DNA from: Streptomyces sp. CB02056
GTDB lineage: Bacteria; Actinomycetota; Actinomycetes; Streptomycetales; Streptomycetaceae
Reading direction: 5' to 3'
Length of the DNA stretch: 64,000 nucleotides
NCBI RefSeq assembly: GCF_001905545.1
Contig: NZ_LIPD01000010.1
Coordinates: 124,001-188,000, forward strand
This document shows, one piece after another, positions 1 through 7,301 of the stretch. Both the position numbers and the translations under genes were made by a program. The stretch's first letter is position 1. Each line of letters opens with the position of its first letter. The notes beneath the pieces are model-generated. The model had not been told where the DNA came from. It saw only the letters and a list, made by a program, of their open reading frames with translations, and ran no database searches.

Positions 1-232
1 CGCCAGCCTCCGGGGTGCCGGACTCCCCGGAGCCCCGGTCGCGGCCGACCCCGCCGCAGCCCGTACCGGCACCCCCGCCGGCGGCACCCCCGCCGGGACC
101 GACGCCGGGACCGACGCCCCCACGCGATCAGAACGCCCGCCCACCACGGCAGCGGCCCACCCGCTGACCGTCCCCGACCCGGACATCGCGCTGCTGACCC
201 GGGTCCGAGACCTTCTGGAGGCCCGACTTTGA
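1..232 (+). CDS. C-terminal end of an unidentified protein (partial)
   Basis: An open frame enters from the left edge (codons begin at base 2) and ends at TGA 230-232. The visible 76 residues are an Ala/Pro/Thr/Gly-rich, probably disordered tail followed by a short ordered end with the residues DIALLTRVRDLLEARL. No domain can be recognised. It lies 34 bases upstream of two roadblock/LC7 proteins on the same strand, so it is probably the preceding gene of the same operon. Its function cannot be assigned from this fragment. Confidence 0.55.
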   Translation, partial: ASLRGAGLPGAPVAADPAAARTGTPAGGTPAGTDAGTDAPTRSERPPTTAAAHPLTVPDPDIALLTRVRDLLEARL

Positions 233-266
233 CCCATTCCCCGCCCGCGACCCCGTCGTTCCGGCC

Positions 267-710
267 ATGAGGCGGGCACTCAAGCAGCGTGTCGGAAGGA
301 GACAACTGATCGCCTTGGAGACCGAGTTGCTCGCCGAACTGCGCGCCGTCAAACACCGCGTCCCGCACCTCGCGGGTGGTCTGGTCGCCAGCGTGGACGG
401 CCTGTTGATCGCGCACGACACCCACGGCACCGAGCCCTCGGGTCTGGCCGCGATGACGGCGGCCTCGCTCTCGCTGGCCCAGCGGCTCGCCGACACCACC
501 GGCCAGGGCGAGTTCCGCGAGTCGCTGGTGCGCGGCGAGAACGGCTACGTCGCCACCTACGCGGCCGGCGGCAGCTGCGTGCTGACGCTGCTGGCGCACC
601 CCGACGTCAACGTCGGCCGGCTGCACCTGGAGGCCCGCCGTAGCGCGCAGCGCATCGCCGAGCTGCTCAACGACGCCCTCGTGCCCAAGGACCCGCGCGA
701 CGCGGGCTGA
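267..710 (+). CDS. Roadblock/LC7 domain protein
   Basis: A 147-aa protein with a single roadblock/LC7 fold. The core (about residues 35-140) contains the LAGGLVASVDGLLIAHD segment and the later GGSCVLTLLAHPDVNVG strand typical of actinobacterial roadblock proteins. The family regulates small Ras-like GTPases (MglB type) and often sits with histidine-kinase or GTPase modules in Streptomyces; here only a second roadblock-like gene follows. The start is uncertain. ATG 267 gives the longest frame but has no ribosome site, while GGAAGGA at 294-300 would suit a CTG start at 306 or TTG at 315, leaving a protein of about 130 aa. Confidence 0.75.
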   Translation: MRRALKQRVGRRQLIALETELLAELRAVKHRVPHLAGGLVASVDGLLIAHDTHGTEPSGLAAMTAASLSLAQRLADTTGQGEFRESLVRGENGYVATYAAGGSCVLTLLAHPDVNVGRLHLEARRSAQRIAELLNDALVPKDPRDAG

Positions 711-805
711 CCGCGCCACCAGACCACCGCACCGCCTGAAACCGCACCGCCTGAAACCGCACCACCCGCCACCGAACCACCCACCAAAGAACGGGAGTTA
801 CCCAG

Positions 806-1180
806 ATGACCGACGCAGCCGGCGCGCTCAAGCAGGCCATGACCAGCATCGAGGGCGCCATCGGCGCGGCCCTGGTGGACTACAACAGCGGCATGGCGCT
901 GGCCACCCTCGACGGCCCCGGCGGCCTGGACCTCAACGTCGCCGCCGCCGGCAACACCGACGTGGTCCGCGCCAAGATGCGCACCATGGACATGCTCGGC
1001 CTCCAGGACGGGATCGAGGACATCCTGATCACCCTGACCAGCCAGTACCACCTGATCCGCCCGCTCACCGGCCGTACCGGCAAGGGCCTGTTCCTCTACC
1101 TCGCGCTGGACAAGGCGCGCGCCAACCTCGCGATGGCCCGCCACCAGCTGGGCCGGATCGAGGCCGAGCTGGAGGTCTGA
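806..1180 (+). CDS. Second roadblock-like small protein
   Basis: A 124-aa protein starting at ATG 806 after a GGGAG ribosome site. It shows the roadblock-like order of an N-terminal helix, a strand pair (GAIGAALVDYNSGMALA) and a long central helix. Its C-terminal half (SQYHLIRPLTGRTGKGLFLYLALDKARANLAMARHQL) resembles conserved Streptomyces proteins that pair with a roadblock protein. It is probably co-transcribed with the gene at 267, with a 95-bp gap of Thr/Pro-like repeats. The partner GTPase is not in this window. Function is inferred only from fold and pairing. Confidence 0.7.
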   Translation: MTDAAGALKQAMTSIEGAIGAALVDYNSGMALATLDGPGGLDLNVAAAGNTDVVRAKMRTMDMLGLQDGIEDILITLTSQYHLIRPLTGRTGKGLFLYLALDKARANLAMARHQLGRIEAELEV

Positions 1181-1181
1181 C

Positions 1182-1201
1182 GCGGCGCCCCGAAGCGCCG
1201 C
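1182..1201. terminator. Stem-loop terminator after the roadblock pair
   Basis: Perfect 7-bp arms GCGGCGC / GCGCCGC around a CCCGAA loop, one base after the TGA of the 806-1180 gene and before the convergent Nudix gene. Confidence 0.6.
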
Positions 1202-1285
1202 GCCGGCCCACCGCGCCCGACGTGCGAGGAAGCGGACGAGGCCCCGGCGGTGGCTCACGCCCCGCCGGGTTCCGTCCACCCGGCC

Positions 1286-2476
1286 TCACCCCTGCGGCAG
1301 GTCCGGCCCGACGCCCCGCCCGCGCACCAGCTCGACCGGTCCGCCCGACCGTTCCCGGGCGGCCAGCGCGGCGGCCGTACGGTCCCAGGACGGGCCGGTC
1401 AGCAGTGCCCGCGCCTCGGCCGGGTCGCAGAGCCGCCACTCGACCAGTTCGTCCTCCGGCAGCACGAGGGAGCCGAGCATCCGCTCCGTCACCGTGCCCC
1501 CGTCGAACACGTACACCAGGACGGCGGTGTCCCGGCCGGTCGCCGGGTCCGCCTCCGGGTCGGCCGCCGCCCCCGGCTGCCAGTCCAGCGCCAGCAGTGG
1601 CCCCGGTTCCACGTCCCAGCCGAGCTCCTCGCGGATTTCCCGCCGGGCGGCCGCCCGGGGCATCTCCCGGTCCGCCTCGACCCCGCCGCCCGGCAGCGTC
1701 CAGTGCGGCACCTGCCCGAGCGGCCCGTCCCACGGCCGCAGCCGCACCAGCAGCACCCGGCCGGCGGCGTCGGTGAACAGTGCCCGCGCCTTGGTCCGGA
1801 TGCGCGGCCGGGTGGCGTAGTAGGTCGCCCGGTCCATCGGCGGCTGCGAGGGTTCCGGCGGCTCCTCGGCGGACGGCGTCAGCCCCGGTGCGGCGGCCAG
1901 CCCGGCGTACTCGGGCACCGGCGCGTCGGCGGGCAACCGCCCGAGCGTGTGGCCGACCGGCCGGCTGTCCTCCAGCTCCAGTGGCCCGGTGTCGCCCGGC
2001 GCCCGCAGACAGGCCGTCACCCGGCGGGACAGCCGTGGTGGCAGGGCGTGTCCGGCCTGCTCCGCCGTCAGCCAGGTCCAGCCGCCGACCTCCGCCGTGT
2101 CCGGCCGGAACGCCGCCACCTGCTCCGCCGTCAGCGGCTCGGCCCAGTAGAGGTACACGACGATCGGCCGGTCGCCCTCGCGCAGCAGCGCCCAGTCCAC
2201 GCCGGCCAGCGGCCCCAGCCGGGGCGTGAAGCCCAGCTCCTCCCGGATCTCCCGCAGGGCGGTCTCCCTCGGCGACCGGTCCGTCGGCTCCCACCCGCCG
2301 CCCGGGATCGCCACCGGGTGCTTCCGGTCGTACGGCAGCCGCACCACCAGCAGCCGCCCCGCCCCGTCGGAGAACAGCACCCCCGCCGCCGCCATGACGT
2401 CCCGGCCCACCGCGCCCGAGCTCTCCACCCCGACTCCCTCCGTCACGCTCTCCCCGGACACGACAACCCGGGCCAC
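1286..2476 (-). CDS. Tandem Nudix hydrolase (two Nudix domains)
   Basis: A 396-aa protein built from two Nudix domains joined by an acidic/Pro-rich linker. The first (about residues 27-160) has GGGWEPTDRSP followed by REIREELG; the second (about 230-370) has GGGVEADRE followed by REIREELG. In both boxes the helix REUxEExG that binds catalytic metal is intact, but the upstream Glu of Gx5E is Asp in the first and Arg in the second. Nudix enzymes hydrolyse nucleoside diphosphate derivatives; the substrate here is unknown. The start is GTG 2476; ATG 2395 (MAAAGVLF) is an equally good alternative that starts right at the first domain. Confidence 0.85.
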   Translation of the reverse strand: MARVVVSGESVTEGVGVESSGAVGRDVMAAAGVLFSDGAGRLLVVRLPYDRKHPVAIPGGGWEPTDRSPRETALREIREELGFTPRLGPLAGVDWALLREGDRPIVVYLYWAEPLTAEQVAAFRPDTAEVGGWTWLTAEQAGHALPPRLSRRVTACLRAPGDTGPLELEDSRPVGHTLGRLPADAPVPEYAGLAAAPGLTPSAEEPPEPSQPPMDRATYYATRPRIRTKARALFTDAAGRVLLVRLRPWDGPLGQVPHWTLPGGGVEADREMPRAAARREIREELGWDVEPGPLLALDWQPGAAADPEADPATGRDTAVLVYVFDGGTVTERMLGSLVLPEDELVEWRLCDPAEARALLTGPSWDRTAAALAARERSGGPVELVRGRGVGPDLPQG

Positions 2477-2554
2477 CCCGATGGTTCCCGCCGAGCGGCC
2501 CCGCCGATCCCGGCCGTGACCGGCACCGTCCCCGGTCGTGGGGGAGCGGCGGTG

Positions 2555-2902
2555 TCAGCGGTGGCCCAGGACGTTGACCACACGGCCGTTGGGGTCGCGG
2601 ACGAAGAACCGCCGTACGCCCCACTCCTCGTCCTGCAAGGGGTGGACGATCTCCGCACCGCCGGCCAGCACGGCCGCGTAGGCCGCGTCCACGTCGTCGA
2701 CCTCGACGCTCAGGTCGGGGGTGACCGGCGCGGTCCTGTCGCCGGTCATGAAGCTGACCTGCGCCGCCGGACTGGACGGGGAGGCGAGCGTCATGATCCA
2801 GCCGTGGTTCATGACCTCCTCGAAGCCCAGCAGGCCGTAGAACTCCCGGCTCTCCTGCGCGGCCTCCGACCGGATGTTGGGCACGACACGGCGAACGGAC
2901 AT
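2555..2902 (-). CDS. VOC/glyoxalase-family protein
   Basis: A 115-aa protein starting at ATG 2902 with one glyoxalase-like beta-alpha-beta-beta-beta pair: SREFYGLLGFEEVMNHGWIMTL in the first half and VEVDDVDAAYAAVLAGGAEIVH, then FFVRDPNGRVVNVLGH in the second. The C-terminal RDPNG-VV-V motif is typical of bleomycin-resistance/dioxygenase superfamily proteins. The member could bind a drug or act as an isomerase or dioxygenase; the sequence does not decide. It stands alone between the Nudix and SGNH genes. Confidence 0.85.
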   Translation of the reverse strand: MSVRRVVPNIRSEAAQESREFYGLLGFEEVMNHGWIMTLASPSSPAAQVSFMTGDRTAPVTPDLSVEVDDVDAAYAAVLAGGAEIVHPLQDEEWGVRRFFVRDPNGRVVNVLGHR

Positions 2903-3036
2903 CGACGACTCCAGACAAGAACGGGAATGCCTCCGAGACCCTCCACAAGTACTACGCCACTCCCGCCGCCGCGCGCACTTCCGCAACAGTCCCCGGTTCC
3001 ACCGCCTTCGCCGTCCCCGCCACCCCGGCGCGCTCC

Positions 3037-3921
3037 TCACCCCAGCGAGGCGAGGGCCTGCGCCGCGGCCCGGGCCATCTGCTCGTCGTGCCGCCGGCTC
3101 CCGCCGCGCAGGCGGGCGACGCCCTCCGCGGCGGCCAGTGCGAGCAGGCCCGGCAGGAGGTCGGTGCTGCGGGCGGCGAGCCAGCGGGTGCCCCGGGTGG
3201 CCATCCACCAGAGGTCGGCGGCCAGGCCCGGAGGTGGTTCGGCGGGAGCGGCGGTCGGGGGCGGGCCGAGGGGGTGGCCGGCCTCGGTGAGCAGGTCGTG
3301 GAAGCGCCGGGCGATCAGGTGGTGGCCCTCGGCGCTGGGGTGCAGGCGGTCGACGCTCAGCAGCCGGCGCTCCGTGAGCCACGGCAGCTCGGCGATGTGC
3401 AGGTGCACCGCCCGGTGGCGTTCGGTGAGGGCGTGCACCACGGTGTTGACCGCCCGCATCCGGCGCGCCAGGGGACGGGCGAGCGGCGCCGGGAGCCGGA
3501 GCAGGCTGCCCGGGTCGGGCAGGCAGGCGGTCAGCAGCCTGGCGCCGTGGCCGGACAGTTCCCCCATCGTGGCGTCCAGTTCCAGGGTGGCGCGCCGGAT
3601 GTCGAAGCCCGAGCGCAGGGTGTCGTTGCCGCCGACCACCACCGCCGCGAGCTGCGGCCGCAGAGCCAGCGCGCCCGGTAACTGACGTGTCGTCAATTCC
3701 GTGGTGAGCGCCCCGCTGTACGCCAGGTTGGTGAACTCGACGTCCCGACCCTCGGGCGGCAGCGCGTGGGCGAGGACGGCGGCCCAGCCGCGCCAGCCCT
3801 CGCCGACCTGGTCCCCGACCCCCTCCGTGAGCGAGTCCCCGAGGGCGACGAAGCGCAGCAGCTCGCCGGCCGTGGGGCGTTCTTCCGCGGCCCGGCCACG
3901 CCCGGCCTCCAGCATGCTCAT
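3037..3921 (-). CDS. SGNH/GDSL hydrolase
   Basis: A 294-aa SGNH-fold esterase. Block I is ALGDSLTEG (nucleophile Ser near residue 30), block III is VVVGGNDTL with the oxyanion Asn, and block V is SVDRLHPSAEGHH with the Asp/His pair. No signal peptide is seen, so it is probably cytoplasmic. Its start ATG (3919-3921) overlaps the stop of the upstream glycosyltransferase by 4 bp, which implies translational coupling. Together with two GT4 enzymes it may remove an acyl group from a glycolipid or glycoconjugate; that role is inference. Confidence 0.88.
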   Translation of the reverse strand: MSMLEAGRGRAAEERPTAGELLRFVALGDSLTEGVGDQVGEGWRGWAAVLAHALPPEGRDVEFTNLAYSGALTTELTTRQLPGALALRPQLAAVVVGGNDTLRSGFDIRRATLELDATMGELSGHGARLLTACLPDPGSLLRLPAPLARPLARRMRAVNTVVHALTERHRAVHLHIAELPWLTERRLLSVDRLHPSAEGHHLIARRFHDLLTEAGHPLGPPPTAAPAEPPPGLAADLWWMATRGTRWLAARSTDLLPGLLALAAAEGVARLRGGSRRHDEQMARAAAQALASLG

Positions 3922-5153
3922 CCTGACCTCCGACCTCCGTCCACCGCCTCGTCGTCGCGTACACCGTGCGCCGCAAGGAACGCCGCCACCGCCGCCGGCC
4001 AGCCGTACCGCTCGGCCTGGGCCCGGGCGGAGGCCCGTCGCAGCTCCTCCGGCCGACCCAGCAACTGCCGTACGGCGGAGGCGAATCCGTCGCCGGTGTC
4101 GACGGCCGCCACCCCGGCGAGCCCGACCAGGCCGGGCAGCGCGGAGGAGCGGCTGACCACCACCGGGGTCCCGCAGGCCAGTGACTCCATCGCGGCCAGC
4201 CCGAAGGTCTCCACCGGGCCGGGCGCGAGCACCACGTCCGCACAGCCCAGCAGTCGGGCCAGCTCCGCCCGCCCGCCCAGGTGCCCGAGGAAGCGCACCG
4301 GCAGCCGCAGCCGCGCGGCCCGCGCCGCCAGCCGGTCCCGCAGCGGGCCGGTGCCGGCCACCACCAGCACCGCGGGCCGCCGCCGGGCCCGCAGGACGGC
4401 CAGCGCCTCGATCGCCCGCTCGGGCCGCTTCTCCGCCGAGAGCCGGGAGCAGAGCACCAGCAGCGTCTCGTCCGGAGCGGCGTACCGGGCCCGCTCGGCC
4501 GCCCGTGCGGTCGGCGGCAGCGGGCGCATCGCGTCGAGGTCCACCCCCAGCGGGGCCCGGACCAGGTTCGGGGTGCCGATCCGCCGGAACTCCGCCGCCG
4601 CCCAGTCGGTGGTGCAGAGCACCGAGTCGTAGGCGCGGGCGGTGGCCGCGTTGAACCGGTCGGCCGTCGCGCCCGCCAGCGGACCGGGCAGGCCCCAGGT
4701 GCGCAGCAGGCCGGCGGCGCTCTCGTGCGAGACCATCACCGAGCGCACGCCGTGCCGCCGCGCCCAGGCGCCGGTCCAGCGCAGCGTGGTGCGGTCGGAC
4801 ACCTCCAGCCGGTCGGGGGAGAACCTGGTCAGCTCGGCGGCGACGGCCCGCCGGTCGGTGAGCAGCCGGTAGCCGCCGCTGGCCGGCAGCACCGGGCCGG
4901 GCAGGGTGACCACCACGCCCTGCTCGGTCTCCTCCTCGGAGCGCCGCTCCCCGGGGACGATCAGCACCGGACGGTGCCCGGCCGCCCGGTACCCGGCACC
5001 GAGGTGGCGCAGCGCGGTGCGCAGACCGCCGGAGACCGGGGTGACGAAGTTGGCGAGCCGGACGATCGTCAGCGCCTCGCCGGCCATCGGAGCCTCACCG
5101 GCGATCGGCGAGGCGCCGGCCGTAGGCGCCCCGCCGTCGGGAACGGAGCTCAT
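3918..5153 (-). CDS. GT4-type glycosyltransferase
   Basis: A 411-aa GT-B fold enzyme of family 4. The N-terminal domain starts after a Gly/Ala/Pro-rich extension at LTIVRLANFVTPVSGGLRTAL. The C-terminal nucleotide-sugar domain has SRLSAEKRPERAIEAL and the EX7E motif region APGPVETFGLAAMESLACGTPVV. It overlaps the upstream GT4 gene by ATGA at 5150-5153 and the downstream SGNH gene at 3918-3921, so three proteins are made from one coupled message. Family members transfer mannose or glucose to lipid acceptors; donor and acceptor cannot be read here. Confidence 0.88.
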   Translation of the reverse strand: MSSVPDGGAPTAGASPIAGEAPMAGEALTIVRLANFVTPVSGGLRTALRHLGAGYRAAGHRPVLIVPGERRSEEETEQGVVVTLPGPVLPASGGYRLLTDRRAVAAELTRFSPDRLEVSDRTTLRWTGAWARRHGVRSVMVSHESAAGLLRTWGLPGPLAGATADRFNAATARAYDSVLCTTDWAAAEFRRIGTPNLVRAPLGVDLDAMRPLPPTARAAERARYAAPDETLLVLCSRLSAEKRPERAIEALAVLRARRRPAVLVVAGTGPLRDRLAARAARLRLPVRFLGHLGGRAELARLLGCADVVLAPGPVETFGLAAMESLACGTPVVVSRSSALPGLVGLAGVAAVDTGDGFASAVRQLLGRPEELRRASARAQAERYGWPAAVAAFLAAHGVRDDEAVDGGRRSG

Positions 5154-6367
5154 GCCGGCAGCTCCTCCGACAGGGCGGGCGCCACCGGCGCGGCCGACGC
5201 CGGGGCGGCGGACGGCAGCCGCACTCCGCGGTGCTCCGCCAGCACCTCGGCGTAGTGCCGCAGCAGCAGGTCCCCGACCGCCTCCCAGGTGCGCGCGGTC
5301 ACCTCGGCGCGCCCGGCCTGCCCGTACCCGGCCCGCCGTGCCGGGTCGGCGGCCAGCTCGGCGACCGCCCGGGCCACCGCGGCGGCGTCCCGGGGCGGCA
5401 CCAGCAGGCCGGTGCGGTGGTGGGCGACCAGGTCCAGCGGGCCGCCCGCCGCGGGGCCGATCACCGGCACGCCGCTGGCCATCGCCTCCTGGATGGTCTG
5501 ACAGAAGGTCTCCAGCGGACCGGTGTGCACGAAGACGTCCAGGGTGGCGAAGCAGCGCGCGAGCTCGTCCCCGGTGCGCCGGCCGAGGAACACGGCGCCC
5601 GGCATCGAGGCCTTCAGCCCGGGCGCCGAGGGGCCGTCCCCGACGACCACCACCCGTACCCCGGGCAGCGCCGAGGCCGCCGCCAGCAGGTCGACCCGCT
5701 TCTCCGGCGCCAGCCGTCCGACGTACCCGACCAGCACCTCCCCGCCCGGGGCCAGCGCCCGGTGCAGCGCCTCGTCCCGGTGCCGGGGATGGAACCGCAC
5801 CGAGTCCACTCCGCGCGGCCACAGCTGCACCCTCGGCACCCCGTGCGCGGTGAGGTCCTGGGCGGCGGGGGTGGAGGGCGCCAGGGTACGGGCGGCCGCG
5901 CGGTGCACGGCCCGGATCCGCCGCCAGGCGGCGGCCTCCCCGAGCCCCCGCCCGGCCCGGTAGGCGTGCGCGTACCCGGCCAGATCGGTCTGGTAGACGG
6001 CGACGGCGGGCACCCCGAGCCGCGCCGCGACCTGCATCCCGCGCGCGCCGAGCACGAACGGGCTGGCCAGGTGGACGAGGTCCGGCCGGTGTCCGGCGAC
6101 GGCGGCCGCCAGCTGCCGACTGGGCAGGGCGATCCGTACCTGGGGGTATCCCGGCAGCGGCACCGACGGGATGCGCACCACGGGAATCTCCGGCGCCGCG
6201 CCGCCGCCGAAGGTCTCCGGCGGGCACTCGGCGCCCCGCGCCGGCGAGGGGGTGACGACAAGGGGCCGGTGGCCCCGGCGGACCAGGTGCTCGGCCGTCC
6301 GCAGCACGCTGTGGGCGACTCCGTTGACCTCGGGCGGGAAGGATTCGGTGACGATGACGACGCGCAT
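5150..6367 (-). CDS. GT4-type glycosyltransferase, mannosyltransferase-like
   Basis: A 405-aa GT4 enzyme starting at MRVVIVTESFPPEVNGV (ATG 6367), the usual first strand of actinobacterial GDP-mannose-dependent alpha-mannosyltransferases (PimB/MgtA relatives). The donor half has GYVGRLAPEKRVDLL, VVVGDGPS and HTGPLETFCQTIQEAMASGVPVIGP with the EX7E acids. A longer in-frame start at 6397 would add ten residues without a better ribosome site. It is the first gene of the coupled GT4-GT4-SGNH set, suggesting two successive sugar additions to one acceptor. Substrates are inferred only from family. Confidence 0.87.
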   Translation of the reverse strand: MRVVIVTESFPPEVNGVAHSVLRTAEHLVRRGHRPLVVTPSPARGAECPPETFGGGAAPEIPVVRIPSVPLPGYPQVRIALPSRQLAAAVAGHRPDLVHLASPFVLGARGMQVAARLGVPAVAVYQTDLAGYAHAYRAGRGLGEAAAWRRIRAVHRAAARTLAPSTPAAQDLTAHGVPRVQLWPRGVDSVRFHPRHRDEALHRALAPGGEVLVGYVGRLAPEKRVDLLAAASALPGVRVVVVGDGPSAPGLKASMPGAVFLGRRTGDELARCFATLDVFVHTGPLETFCQTIQEAMASGVPVIGPAAGGPLDLVAHHRTGLLVPPRDAAAVARAVAELAADPARRAGYGQAGRAEVTARTWEAVGDLLLRHYAEVLAEHRGVRLPSAAPASAAPVAPALSEELPA

Positions 6368-6565
6368 GCCAGTGTTCTGTCCGCGTCCGGCGTGCACCCG
6401 GCCAAAGGGATCTGTCGTAGAGGCGAACGCGGGTCGGCGATTTGCACCGCCGACCCGCGCTCCGGAGCCGGGCCCGCCACGCCGTCCCGTGCGTCGGATC
6501 CCGGCCTGTCACACCGTCCCGCGTCCCGGCCCGTCACACCGTCCCGTGCGTCGGGGCCCGGACCG

Positions 6566-6754
6566 TCACACCGACCCGGCGGTCTCCTTGAGTTCCGCGT
6601 ACGGCGCGAGCTTGCGGATCGACGCGATGCTCCTCAGGCAGTCGTCCTTGCTCTCCTGCGGGTCGCCGGTCACCACGATCGTCCCGTTGCTCGCCTTGAG
6701 CCGGAACCGGTGCATGCCGCCCTCGTCCACGTACAGTTCGAATTTCCCGGCCAT
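6566..6754 (-). CDS. YegP/DUF1508-type small protein
   Basis: A 62-aa protein with the DUF1508 pattern: GKFELYVDEGGMHRFRLKASNGTIVVTG, then a helix ESKDDCLRSIASIRKLAP. Members are compact beta-alpha proteins of unknown biochemical function, often stress-linked. The start ATG at 6752-6754 is the one that leaves only the domain. It is divergent from the IMP dehydrogenase across about 550 bp. Confidence 0.85.
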   Translation of the reverse strand: MAGKFELYVDEGGMHRFRLKASNGTIVVTGDPQESKDDCLRSIASIRKLAPYAELKETAGSV

Positions 6755-7301
6755 GCCAGATACAGCCTTCCGCTCGGATGACCCCCTGGCACCGCAACCT
6801 AGGGCCCACCCCACCACGCCGCCCGCCGACCGGACCCGTTCGGGTCACACCGCCGCGCGGCGTCGCCGACCGGCCGCGCTCCCGGGCCCCGCCGGGCGAC
6901 CGGGCGAGCAGGCGAACGGCCCACGCTGCGGACGCGACGGGCCGGTCCCGCCCCACCCGCGCGTGGAGTCTCCGGCCCGGGGTCCGCCGCCCGACCGGAG
7001 CCGTCCGCGTCGTCAAGTGTCTTTGACGACACCTCGGTTCTCCGTGTCCGTACCGTCGGGCGCACCGCTCCTCGGGAGCCGCCGACGGCGATGACGGTGA
7101 TTCGTCAACAAGTCGGGCAGTCGATAAGGTGCGTAGTCAACTGCCGCGCCTCGCACCTGAGGCCCGGTCAGGATGCGCGCCCTGGTGGGGCGGAGCTCCG
7201 CCGTGCCCGTCCGTGAACCTGACCGGTCGAGCCGTCGGGCACGGGCGCGGTCTTCGCGGTCGGGCCGACCGGCGCCGCCCGCTCGGGATCAGGAGGAATG
7301 C
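6755..7301. other. Divergent intergenic region before IMP dehydrogenase
   Basis: About 550 bp without a convincing gene. It holds the GTCGTCAA palindrome at 7009-7030, a weak -10-like TAAGGT at 7125-7130, and a GC-rich probable leader of the IMPDH message ending in the ribosome site AGGAGG at 7291-7296. Further GTCAA half-sites lie at about 7103 and 7136. Confidence 0.4.
7009..7030. promoter_or_regulatory. Palindromic operator-like site upstream of IMPDH
   Basis: Perfect 8-bp arms GTCGTCAA and TTGACGAC separated by GTGTCT. It lies 272 bp upstream of the IMPDH start in an otherwise featureless divergent region. The right arm also carries a TTGACG -35-like hexamer, so a protein bound here could block or guide polymerase. 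The regulator is unknown. Confidence 0.4.

Noticed and set aside
6..120. Ala/Gly/Thr/Pro repeat-like stretch at the left edge as a repeat element
   Set aside because: It is coding sequence for a low-complexity protein tail in an uninterrupted frame.
1065..2948. Minus-strand frame of about 600 codons across the Nudix and roadblock genes
   Set aside because: Composition is Arg/Gly/Ala noise and the Nudix boxes are read in another frame.
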